DNA of 41,619 bases from Pseudomonadota bacterium (GTDB taxonomy: Bacteria; Pseudomonadota; Gammaproteobacteria; GCA-001735895), in the NCBI GenBank assembly GCA_022563685.1, contig JADFMY010000009.1, positions 1 through 41,619 on the forward strand. Reading direction: 5' to 3'. Made by a program: the position numbers and the translations under genes. Each line of letters begins with the position of its first letter. Position 1 is the stretch's first letter. This document shows, in pieces, positions 29,430-36,540 of the stretch. The notes beneath the pieces are model-generated. The model was given only the letters and a program-made list of their open reading frames with translations. It did no database searches and was not told the origin of the DNA.

Positions 29430-30437
29430 ATGACTAACAATACCACGGTTGCCGTACTGGGTGCAGGTTCATGGGGTACTGCACTGGCAATTCAACTGGC
29501 GCGTAACGGGCTGCAGGTTAACCTCTGGGGTCATCGAGCAAAACACATCGAAGGGTTGATCGCCGCGCGCGAAAATATTCCCTACCTCCCCGGTATAGCG
29601 TTAAGCGAAAATATCCGCCCCGATGCCTCCCTGGAAAACTGTTTACAAAATGCAGAAGTAGTACTGATTGCAATTCCGAGCAAGGCATTTCGAAGCTTGT
29701 TGCAATCTTTAAAACCGGGCCTCGATCAGGGCGTCAGCGTGTATTGGGCGAGCAAGGGTTTCGAAATCGAATCGGGTAAGCTATTGCATGAAATATTTTG
29801 TGAAGAATTGCCCGGGCATCATTATGGTGTGATATCGGGCCCCACTTTTGCCAGCGAAGTAGCCTCAGGTTTGCCAGCGGCGATCACCTGTGCCGGGGAC
29901 GAGCAGTCTTCCACAAAGCATTTTGCTAACCTGTTACACGGCAATCGGTTTCGATGTTATACGTCGGATGATGTAGTCGGGGTAGAGTTGGGCGGTGCAT
30001 TGAAGAATATACTCGCGATTGCCGTAGGAACTGCCGATGGACTGGGTTTTGGGGCCAATACCCGCGCCGCGTTGATCACCCGTGGTCTGGCGGAAGAAAT
30101 ACGCCTGGGCCAGCGCCTTGGCGCCCGCCAGGAAACCCTGATGGGGCTGGCTGGCCTCGGCGATCTGGTTTTGACCTGTACCGATGACCAGAGTCGAAAT
30201 CGGCGCTTTGGTTTGGCAATTGGACGCGGGATATCGGTACAACAGGCAGAAATAGAGATCGGTCAGACAGTCGAAGGATTGCGTGCTGCAAAAGCTATCC
30301 ACCACCTGGCGCTCGACCTGAAACTGGATCTACCCATCATGGAACAGGTCTACCAGGTACTTTACCAGGACAAACCCCCGTTGGATGCTGTCAAGGACCT
30401 CGAAAGCAGGCCGCAACGCGCCGAACTGGGAGATTAA
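29430..30437 (+). CDS. gpsA: Glycerol-3-phosphate dehydrogenase [NAD(P)+]
   Basis: Reduces dihydroxyacetone phosphate to sn-glycerol 3-phosphate for phospholipid synthesis. It has 335 residues. The N-terminal Rossmann loop VLGAGSWGTALAIQLARNG binds NAD(P). The catalytic lysine lies in VGVELGGALKNILAIAVGTADGLGFGANTRAALITRGLAE, and LAGLGDLVLTCTDDQSRNRRFG is the family signature. The secB-gpsA order is as in E. coli. cysE, which often lies between gpsA and trmL, is absent, and a small inverted-repeat element occupies that gap. Confidence 0.97.
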   Translation: MTNNTTVAVLGAGSWGTALAIQLARNGLQVNLWGHRAKHIEGLIAARENIPYLPGIALSENIRPDASLENCLQNAEVVLIAIPSKAFRSLLQSLKPGLDQGVSVYWASKGFEIESGKLLHEIFCEELPGHHYGVISGPTFASEVASGLPAAITCAGDEQSSTKHFANLLHGNRFRCYTSDDVVGVELGGALKNILAIAVGTADGLGFGANTRAALITRGLAEEIRLGQRLGARQETLMGLAGLGDLVLTCTDDQSRNRRFGLAIGRGISVQQAEIEIGQTVEGLRAAKAIHHLALDLKLDLPIMEQVYQVLYQDKPPLDAVKDLESRPQRAELGD

Positions 30438-30449
30438 TCGTGAATGGTG

Positions 30450-30542
30450 AATGGGGTCAGGTCTATCTTTTAGCCTCGATTGGAGGTCAGTACATAAGGA
30501 TTACGTTAAATCTTGAGGCTAAAAGCTAGACCTGACCCCATT
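30450..30542. mobile_element. 93-bp inverted-repeat (MITE/REPIN-like) element
   Basis: Two 31-base arms (30450-30480 and 30512-30542) are inverted copies with three differences, separated by 31 bases. The outer ends read AATGGGGTCAGGTCTA, a type of end I associate with non-autonomous elements mobilised by REP-associated tyrosine (Y1) transposases; that identification is from memory and not searched. The right arm supplies the last codons and stop of trmL. Transcription of either side would form a long hairpin, so the element may also separate gpsA and trmL transcripts. Confidence 0.8.
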
Positions 30543-30987
30543 TTTGTTGTCGCCAGGCCTCATACACCACGATAGAAACCGTATTTGACAAGTTCAGGCT
30601 TCTTGAATCCGCTACCATCGGGATTCGAAGTTTACTGTCACCCTCTAGTGAATCGAGTATTTCCGAGGGCAGACCACGGCTTTCCGGACCAAAAAGCAAT
30701 GCATCCAGTGGTTCGAATTGCGCCTCCGAGTAGGTTCGCTCTGCTTTGGTGGTCAAAGCATATAAATGTTTGAAATTATTAGATATTTTGAAATCTTCCA
30801 ATGACTGATAGCAATTTATATCCATCCATTCCCGGTAGTCGAGACCGGCTCTTCGAAGCAACTTATCCTCCAGTTTGAAACCCATCGGTTCGATAATGTG
30901 TAACCGGCACCCGGTATTTGCCGCGAGTCGAATGATATTGCCGGTATTGGGGGGTATCTCTGGCTCATAAAGAACAATATGGAACAT
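30526..30987 (-). CDS. trmL: tRNA (cytidine/uridine-2'-O)-methyltransferase TrmL
   Basis: SPOUT-class enzyme that methylates the wobble nucleotide 34 of tRNA-Leu species. Family motifs are intact: [56 protein letters not shown] and the trefoil-knot region [28 protein letters not shown] use the ATG at 30987 (153 residues); a TTG seven codons upstream is less likely. The normal C-terminal tail is replaced: the last residues WGQV and the TAG stop are encoded by the arm of an inverted-repeat element. The catalytic knot is upstream of that and should be unaffected. Confidence 0.95.
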   Translation of the reverse strand: MFHIVLYEPEIPPNTGNIIRLAANTGCRLHIIEPMGFKLEDKLLRRAGLDYREWMDINCYQSLEDFKISNNFKHLYALTTKAERTYSEAQFEPLDALLFGPESRGLPSEILDSLEGDSKLRIPMVADSRSLNLSNTVSIVVYEAWRQQKWGQV

Positions 30988-31025
30988 ATTTGAATAAATT
31001 CTTGCCAATTACTTGAATTATGCCG

Positions 31026-31055
31026 ACTATAGGTTAAAATTTGTAGTAGTGACAA
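31026..31055 (-). promoter_or_regulatory. Likely sigma70 promoter of trmL
   Basis: On the minus strand TTGTCA (31055-31050, five of six) is followed by an 18-base spacer and TATAGT (31031-31026, five of six), about 39 bases before the trmL ATG. Confidence 0.5.
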
Positions 31056-31061
31056 TAAGTT

Positions 31062-31091
31062 ATGACGTTTTTCTTAAGGAAACTCTAGAAT
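31062..31091 (+). promoter_or_regulatory. Possible promoter of the msh operon
   Basis: ATGACG (31062-31067), an 18-base spacer and TAGAAT (31086-31091, five of six to TATAAT) lie about 60 bases before mshI, back to back with the trmL promoter in the 166-base divergent gap. The -35 is only four of six, so confidence is modest. Confidence 0.35.
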
Positions 31092-31153
31092 AGATAAAAG
31101 CCAGTCATAGACGAATAATAGCAATACTATTAACAACTACAAACGGGGTTAAT

Positions 31154-32074
31154 GTGAGCCTGTTTTCATCGGCAAGAAAAGATACGCAGATAGGGGTAGA
31201 TTTTTTGCCCGCAGGCGTCGCCGTGGCTCAGGTGCGCACGGATAAGAAATCGCTCGGGAAAATATTACTGAGCGGGTACTTGCCCGCTGTTGGACAGGCG
31301 GCCCAGATACAGGCACTGCAAGGCTGGGTGCGTAAACATCGTTTACAGAAGTCGAACTGCGTCTGTCTGATTGCCAGTGATGATTACGATGTTTACCAGA
31401 TTGAAAAACCCATTGTGGAAGAAGCTGAATTGACTTCGGCGCTCACCTGGCGTGTCAAAGATTTAATTAACTACGAGGTGACTTCGGCTGTAGTCGACAG
31501 TTATCCCTTACCGGTTTCAAACAAAAACAACATCCAGCAGATCAGCGTAGTTTGCGCGCACGAATCTGTAGTTGGGTCTTACGTAGACAGTATCAAGTCA
31601 ACCGGGTTGACTTTGTCGGCAATCGATATTCACGATCTGGTAAGCAAAAACCTTCCCTGTGTCCATCAGGGTATCGGGCGTACCCAGGCGATTCTTTCGT
31701 TGGACAAACAAAGCGGAGTGCTGAGCATCTTCCACGATACAGACCTGTATGTCTCGCGCGATTTTAAAATTGGCATCAACCAGATAAAACAGGCGGGTAG
31801 CGAGGATGAAAGCGAATACGATTCGCTGTTACTCGAAATACAGCGCTCGATGGATTACTTCGAAAGCTATTATGGAATAGGGTCTGTATCCAATATGTCG
31901 ATTTTCCCGCGGCTCCCAGCGACCGAAAAATTGGCAGGGTATCTGCAAAACTTCACCAGTTTTGATATTGATTTTGTCACGCCGGGCGAATCCGGGGAGA
32001 CCGGCAACGAGGGTATTCTTGAGGCGCACTGCTTCCACGCCTACTGTGCTTCGTTAAGAGATGTGCAGCAATGA
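31154..32074 (+). CDS. mshI: MSHA biogenesis protein MshI (PilM-like)
   Basis: First gene of the MSHA pilus operon, 306 residues. It has an actin-like, PilM-type cytoplasmic fold: the N-terminal IGVDFLPAGVAVAQVR loop, then AILSLDKQSGVLSIFHDTDLYVSRDF and a central region with EIQRSMDYFESYYG, typical of MshI/PilM. No membrane segment is seen. In type IV pili, PilM sits under the inner membrane and binds the PilN N-terminus. The start is GTG at 31154. The end overlaps the next gene by four bases. Confidence 0.88.
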   Translation: MSLFSSARKDTQIGVDFLPAGVAVAQVRTDKKSLGKILLSGYLPAVGQAAQIQALQGWVRKHRLQKSNCVCLIASDDYDVYQIEKPIVEEAELTSALTWRVKDLINYEVTSAVVDSYPLPVSNKNNIQQISVVCAHESVVGSYVDSIKSTGLTLSAIDIHDLVSKNLPCVHQGIGRTQAILSLDKQSGVLSIFHDTDLYVSRDFKIGINQIKQAGSEDESEYDSLLLEIQRSMDYFESYYGIGSVSNMSIFPRLPATEKLAGYLQNFTSFDIDFVTPGESGETGNEGILEAHCFHAYCASLRDVQQ

Positions 32075-32673
32075 TTAGTCAACAGATTAATCTCTACCAG
32101 GAGCGCTTCCGGGAAAAGAAGCTGCTGCTTTCCGCCAGACAGTTTGGCAGCTTGCTATTTCTTCTGCTGCTAAGCATAGGGGTAGGGTCTCCATTACTTC
32201 AAATGGATCTGGATCACGTCAGCCGGCAAAATCTGGCGATCAAGGCCAGCCAGGAAAAGATTACCGAGGAACTCAATGCAGCCAATGCCGAACTGGCCCG
32301 GTTATTAGCAGATAACCGCGCCGATCAGGAAATTGCCGGTATATCGAGAGAGATCAGTGCCCGCAGGAAAGTATTAAGTTTTGTCGATGCGAATCGGTTC
32401 GGGTCAGGCCAGGGGTTCTCTGCCTATCTGGTGGCGCTTTCGAGTTTGCATGTACGCAATGTGTGGCTGGATGAAATTGCGCTCGGCGAAAACTATGTCA
32501 GATTACGCGGCAGCGCCCTAAATGCAGACCTGATACCCGAATACTTTAACCGTTTTAGTGAAGAATCGATTTTTAAGGGCAACCGCTTTCATATATTTCA
32601 GCTAGAACGGAATGAGGCAAGTGCCTGGAAGGTGGATTTCGAAATTGCCACCGACGAGAAGGTCGATGAATAA
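32071..32673 (+). CDS. MSHA assembly protein, PilN-like (MshI2-type)
   Basis: A 200-residue bitopic inner-membrane protein. The short cytoplasmic N-terminus ISQQINLYQERFREKK resembles the PilM-binding INLLPWR-type motif of PilN. It is followed by a membrane helix (about 26-44), a coiled coil (about 55-100, ELNAANAELARLLADN) and a ferredoxin-like periplasmic domain (LSSLHVRNVWLDEIALGENYVRLRGSA). It is the PilN-equivalent in the MshI-PilN-MshJ platform. It overlaps mshI by four bases and mshJ by eight. Confidence 0.85.
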   Translation: MISQQINLYQERFREKKLLLSARQFGSLLFLLLLSIGVGSPLLQMDLDHVSRQNLAIKASQEKITEELNAANAELARLLADNRADQEIAGISREISARRKVLSFVDANRFGSGQGFSAYLVALSSLHVRNVWLDEIALGENYVRLRGSALNADLIPEYFNRFSEESIFKGNRFHIFQLERNEASAWKVDFEIATDEKVDE

Positions 32674-33319
32674 CCCGTTCAAACCAGGTGCAGAGAAATA
32701 TAACTCGCTTACCCTGCGTGAGCGAGCCCTGATTGGTTTCACAGTCCTGGCTGCGATCGGTTTTGCCTGGTGGCAGCTGTACGCCAGTCCCACTTTGGAG
32801 CAGACCAGCAGCCTTGCCAGGGAAAACAGCAGACTCAGTAGCGAAGTGGCTATGACCCGCGCCGCGATCAACGATATCCGAACTCGGATTGCTGCAGGAG
32901 TCAATCGGGAAAAAGACCTTAAGCTGGCACAGCTCAGGCGCGACCTGGAAGCCGTGCAAGAGCGCCTGCGCTTAAAGACGATCGAGTTGATCGACCCGGA
33001 ACAAATGCTTCAATTGATGACCGAGCTGGTTTACAGAAAATCGAATTTGAAGTTATTGAGTTTGAAAAGACGCGAAGTTAAGCCTGCCATTACACTGACC
33101 GAGCAACAGCAGGAGAATGCAGGCATTTATCGGCACGTGCTCGAAGTGAAGTTTTCCGGCAAATTCACCGATATCCTGAAATATATTCAAACGCTTGAAA
33201 ACCTGGACTGGAAGTTAATCTGGGATCAAATCGAAATTGTCAGGCAGGAATATCCACAGATTACGGTCGAAGTGGTAATTTCGACGCTCAGCACAAGAAA
33301 GGAGTGGGTCGGTGTTTAG
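32666..33319 (+). CDS. mshJ: MSHA biogenesis protein MshJ (PilO-like)
   Basis: Bitopic inner-membrane protein of the PilO type, 217 residues from the ATG at 32666 (MNNPFKPG); the frame is open 18 codons further up but lies within the previous gene. One membrane helix is at about 22-42 (ALIGFTVLAAIGFAWWQLYA), followed by a coiled coil (about 48-110), then LLSLKRREVKPAI and a periplasmic domain VLEVKFSGKFTDILKYIQTLENLDWKLIWDQIEI. It partners the PilN-like protein. AGGAG near its end serves the next gene, which overlaps it by eight bases. Confidence 0.85.
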   Translation: MNNPFKPGAEKYNSLTLRERALIGFTVLAAIGFAWWQLYASPTLEQTSSLARENSRLSSEVAMTRAAINDIRTRIAAGVNREKDLKLAQLRRDLEAVQERLRLKTIELIDPEQMLQLMTELVYRKSNLKLLSLKRREVKPAITLTEQQQENAGIYRHVLEVKFSGKFTDILKYIQTLENLDWKLIWDQIEIVRQEYPQITVEVVISTLSTRKEWVGV

Positions 33320-33920
33320 GCCATTCCTAAAAATGCGCTTTTTCCGCGATGGCCGCGTCTGCATCGTGCTCAAATCCTCATGTATTATTCATACATTCCG
33401 GTTCTCGACTCTGGCATCCTGCTTCGTTCTACCTCCTGCATCCATGCAGTCGTCCGCGCGGAACTTCCTTGCCCTGGCAAAAAAATCACTATTTTTAGAG
33501 GCACTCTACAGAGTGCCCATCCGAAATATCCTAACATTGATGCTGCCTCTATTTATCTTCCAGGCTGGTATAGCTCAGGCTGCGGAGATCAGGGACCCGA
33601 TGCGGCCTCCGGCTTTTGCTTTGCAGAAATTTCAGCAGGCCAGGTGGAAAAACGCTAATAAGGGCGTTATAAAAGCAACCGCAGTGAAAAAAACGGCGGC
33701 AAAACCGATGCAATTGACATCGATTCTCTATTCTCCTGAACGCAAGATCGCAATTATCGACGATCAAACGCTTAGAGTGGGTGACTCGATCCGCAATGCC
33801 AAACTGATCAGAATCAATAAAGACAGTGTTCGACTGATGAAAAAAGGAAAACTCATCGACCTTCACCTGAACCATGAATTGACTGCGATTAAAAAAATAA
33901 CAGTCGAGAGAAAATTATGA
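33312..33920 (+). CDS. mshK: MSHA biogenesis protein MshK with an atypical N-terminal extension
   Basis: Small periplasmic partner of the MshL secretin (PilP-like). The recognisable part starts at about residue 68 (RNILTLMLPLFIFQAGIAQA, a signal peptide) and continues with EIRDPMRPPAF, the family signature, and LTSILYSPERKIAIIDDQTLRVGDSI. That part, from a GTG at 33513, would be 135 residues. However, a strong AGGAG site seven bases before a GTG at 33312 serves a start overlapping mshJ. The intervening 67 codons are open and consist of a palindrome-rich insert. So either the protein has an unusual extension in front of its signal peptide, or an internal start is used. The end overlaps mshL by four bases (ATGA). 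Confidence 0.8.
   Translation: MFRPFLKMRFFRDGRVCIVLKSSCIIHTFRFSTLASCFVLPPASMQSSARNFLALAKKSLFLEALYRVPIRNILTLMLPLFIFQAGIAQAAEIRDPMRPPAFALQKFQQARWKNANKGVIKATAVKKTAAKPMQLTSILYSPERKIAIIDDQTLRVGDSIRNAKLIRINKDSVRLMKKGKLIDLHLNHELTAIKKITVERKL
33327..33516. repeat. Palindrome-rich insert between mshJ and mshK
   Basis: About 190 bases with several adjacent short perfect palindromic arms: ATGTAT/ATACAT around 33391-33407, CTGCAT/ATGCAG around 33437-33450, CCGCGCGG at about 33455-33462, TGCC/GGCA near 33470-33479, and GCACTC/GAGTGC (33501-33506 and 33511-33516). Base composition and translated product differ from the flanking msh genes. The structure resembles a dispersed intergenic repeat. Its exact borders are uncertain. 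Confidence 0.6.
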
Positions 33921-35593
33921 TCCAGTCTCGTTTCTTACTGATATTTACCCTGTTTTTGTTGACCTCCTGTGCGTCAAAAAACAGCATCGATAGTGCCCGC
34001 CAGACTCAACAGAGTATCAGCGATGCGATGGCGGAAGCCAGTCAGGTTGAAATTCCAGGGGTGGAAACCCCCTCGAGCGATATTCTCGACGATTTGTTAC
34101 CCGGAAGCGGAATCAGCATTCCCGGATTGAGTGAAGATATCAAACAGGAAGCGGCTTTCGACATCTCGGTTTCTAACGCCCCGGCCAAATTATTCTTCAT
34201 GAGCCTGGTGAAAGATACCGATACCAACATGGTGGTTCATCCGAGCGTACAGGGTGAACTATCGCTGGACCTCAAAAACGTAACGGTCGCCGAGGTGCTG
34301 GATCTGACGCGCGAAGTGTATGGCTACGAATACAAGCTGACGGCCACGGGTTACATCGTATTGCCGGCGCGACTCCAGTCGCGCATCTTTCCAGTCAATT
34401 ACCTGAATGTCAGTCGTACCGGGAAATCCAGGATGACGGTCAGCTCGGGGCAGATCGCAAGCAGCGGTAGCAACAGTAGTAGCGACGATAGCGATTCGTC
34501 ATCGGATTCAGCACATGCGAGCCAGTCGAGCAGTATCAACACAACGATTCGGTCGGATTTCTGGGCCGATCTGCGCCAGACAGTTACTACAATCGTGGGC
34601 CAGGGTGAGGGGCGCTCGGTAGTCGTGGACCGTCATGCCGGCCTGGTAATAGTACGTGCTATGCCGGGCGAATTACGTGATGTCGAAGCCTACCTGAGCG
34701 ACGCGCAGGAAAGTCTGCAGCGACAGGTTATTCTGGAAGCCAAGATTATCGAAGTGACATTGAATGACAGCTTTCAATCCGGCATAGACTGGGCGGCATT
34801 ATCTTCCAGCGGTAGCGCATTTGCCGGCACCGCCGGTATTATCGATGGCAGTGCGGCAATCCTGGATAATTCAGGCGATCTGGATGTGTCGGCCGCGTTG
34901 TCGACCGGTAATAATGCTTTTACCAACCTGTTTGCGGTGGGTGGCGCGTCAAACAGCTTTGCAGCCCTGATACGCTTATTGAATACCCAGGGTGAAGTGC
35001 GGGTCCTGTCCAGTCCGCGCGTATCTACCCTCAACAATCAAAAAGCCGTGATCAAGGTGGGGTCAGATGAATTTTTTGTCACCGACGTGTCCTCAAGCAC
35101 TTCATCGAGCACCTTGAGCACTATCACCACGCCGGATATTACCCTGACACCGTTTTTTTCGGGTATCGCGCTCGATGTGACGCCGCAAATCAGTGAGGAC
35201 GGCATGGTCATATTGCACATCCACCCGAGTGTCACCGAAGTCACCGATCAAACCAAGAATATTACCGTCGGAGGGCAAATCCAGCAGTTGCCGTTGGCGT
35301 TTAGTACCGTACGCGAGTCGGATTCGGTGGTCAGAGCCAGAAGCGGGCAGGTGATCGTGATTGGGGGATTGATGCAAAACATTAGCAGCAATGACGATGC
35401 GGGCGTACCGGGCATCAGCAAGATTCCACTCTTCGGCAATTTATTCAAGCAAAAAAGAAAGATCAACTCGCGTAGTGAACTGGTCATCCTGCTGCGGCCG
35501 ATAGTCGTGGATGCAAACAAAACCTGGTCAAACTATATCAAGGACAGTGCGGCAAGAATCGAGCGATTAAGGTTCAATCCGGAAGGTGACTAA
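33917..35593 (+). CDS. mshL: MSHA outer-membrane secretin MshL
   Basis: Forms the outer-membrane pore of the pilus machine, 558 residues. It is a lipoprotein: the signal LLIFTLFLLTSC puts lipid-modified Cys18 at the mature N-terminus. N-domains follow at about 70-270: a secretin short domain around VSNAPAKLFFMSLVKDTDTNMVVHP, a Ser/Asp-rich linker at about 180-207, then VIVRAMPGELRDVEAYL. The C-terminal secretin domain contains VLSSPRVSTLNNQKAVIKVG, VDVTPQISEDG-type strands (ALDVTPQISEDGMVILHIHP) and VIVIGGLMQN. The stop codon directly abuts the mshM ATG. Confidence 0.94.
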   Translation: MIQSRFLLIFTLFLLTSCASKNSIDSARQTQQSISDAMAEASQVEIPGVETPSSDILDDLLPGSGISIPGLSEDIKQEAAFDISVSNAPAKLFFMSLVKDTDTNMVVHPSVQGELSLDLKNVTVAEVLDLTREVYGYEYKLTATGYIVLPARLQSRIFPVNYLNVSRTGKSRMTVSSGQIASSGSNSSSDDSDSSSDSAHASQSSSINTTIRSDFWADLRQTVTTIVGQGEGRSVVVDRHAGLVIVRAMPGELRDVEAYLSDAQESLQRQVILEAKIIEVTLNDSFQSGIDWAALSSSGSAFAGTAGIIDGSAAILDNSGDLDVSAALSTGNNAFTNLFAVGGASNSFAALIRLLNTQGEVRVLSSPRVSTLNNQKAVIKVGSDEFFVTDVSSSTSSSTLSTITTPDITLTPFFSGIALDVTPQISEDGMVILHIHPSVTEVTDQTKNITVGGQIQQLPLAFSTVRESDSVVRARSGQVIVIGGLMQNISSNDDAGVPGISKIPLFGNLFKQKRKINSRSELVILLRPIVVDANKTWSNYIKDSAARIERLRFNPEGD

Positions 35594-36496
35594 ATGTACG
35601 AACAATACTATGGCCTGACAGAAAATCCATTTAGCCTGACACCTGATACCGATTTCTTTTATCAGAGTTTTACCCATCAGGAAGCGCTCAATGTATTACT
35701 CGTCGCAATCAGGGCTGGCGATGGCTTTTTGAAGGTAACCGGTGAAGTCGGTACCGGTAAAACTCTGTTGTGCCGTAAGTTACTCGATACCCTGGACGAC
35801 CGATACAATACCGTTTATATCCCTAATCCTTACATGAACTGCAATGCCCTGCTCGAAGCCGTGATGGTAGAGATGGGTATTTCCCACAGGCTGGAAAAAG
35901 ATAATCATATTGCCTGTATCAATGAATACCTGATCGAATCGGCGCGTCAGTCGAAAAGCACCGTCATTATCCTGGATGAAGCGCAGTCGCTTCCGCAGGA
36001 GAGTCTGGAGGCAATCCGGTTGTTAAGCAACCTGGAAACCGAAAAGCAAAAACTGGTGCAGATCATCCTGTTCGGTCAACCAGAGCTGGATTCCCTACTC
36101 GAACAAAGCAGTATCCGACAGTTGCAACAACGGATTATGCACGCCTATCATCTTAAGCCCCTGAACCGGTCGGCGATAGGCGCCTATATTCGGCATCGTA
36201 TGCGCTCCGCCGGCTATGCCGGCCCCGAACTGTTCGATCGCGCCGCGCAGAATCTTTTGTATAAAATGAGCCGGGGTATTCCCCGCGTCATCAATGTACT
36301 GTGCCATAAGGCGATGATGCAGTCATATGCCAACGGCGAATTCTATATTCGTAAAAAGCAGATTCGCTCGGCTGTTCAGGACAGTGCAGTCAGTGTACCT
36401 GTCCGCTCGACCGGTTACGGCAATAACCATCGGTTCCAGTGGGGTCTGCTTAGCCTGTTGCTGGCAGGGGCGTTGCTGATGAGCCAGTATCAATGA
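35594..36496 (+). CDS. mshM: MSHA biogenesis ATPase MshM (ExeA-like)
   Basis: An AAA ATPase of the ExeA/GspA type, thought to help place or assemble the secretin, 300 residues. The family N-terminus YYGLTENPFSLTPDTDFFY is clear, with Walker A TGEVGTGKTLLC at about 50-61, Walker B VIILDEAQSLP, and a lid with RGIPRVINVLCHKAM. A membrane helix ends the protein (LLSLLLAGALLM), a position compatible with inner-membrane anchoring. It starts directly after mshL. The stop region is part of a duplicated stop/start junction. Confidence 0.93.
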   Translation: MYEQYYGLTENPFSLTPDTDFFYQSFTHQEALNVLLVAIRAGDGFLKVTGEVGTGKTLLCRKLLDTLDDRYNTVYIPNPYMNCNALLEAVMVEMGISHRLEKDNHIACINEYLIESARQSKSTVIILDEAQSLPQESLEAIRLLSNLETEKQKLVQIILFGQPELDSLLEQSSIRQLQQRIMHAYHLKPLNRSAIGAYIRHRMRSAGYAGPELFDRAAQNLLYKMSRGIPRVINVLCHKAMMQSYANGEFYIRKKQIRSAVQDSAVSVPVRSTGYGNNHRFQWGLLSLLLAGALLMSQYQ

Positions 36497-36540
36497 GTCC
36501 ATTCTTAATGAGCCCATTCTTAATGAGCCAATACCGATGA
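36492..36540 (+). repeat. 15-bp tandem repeats with a 15-codon mini-ORF at the mshM-mshN junction
   Basis: AATGAG(T/C)CCATTCTT occurs twice (36492-36506, 36507-36521), and a third AATGAGCC start follows. In one frame this reads ATG at 36493 to TGA at 36538, giving MSPFLMSPFLMSQYR. Its ATG overlaps the mshM TGA, and its TGA overlaps the mshN ATG, both as ATGA. The last codons copy the mshM 3' end (MSQYQ). Whether the peptide is made is unknown. Confidence 0.75.
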
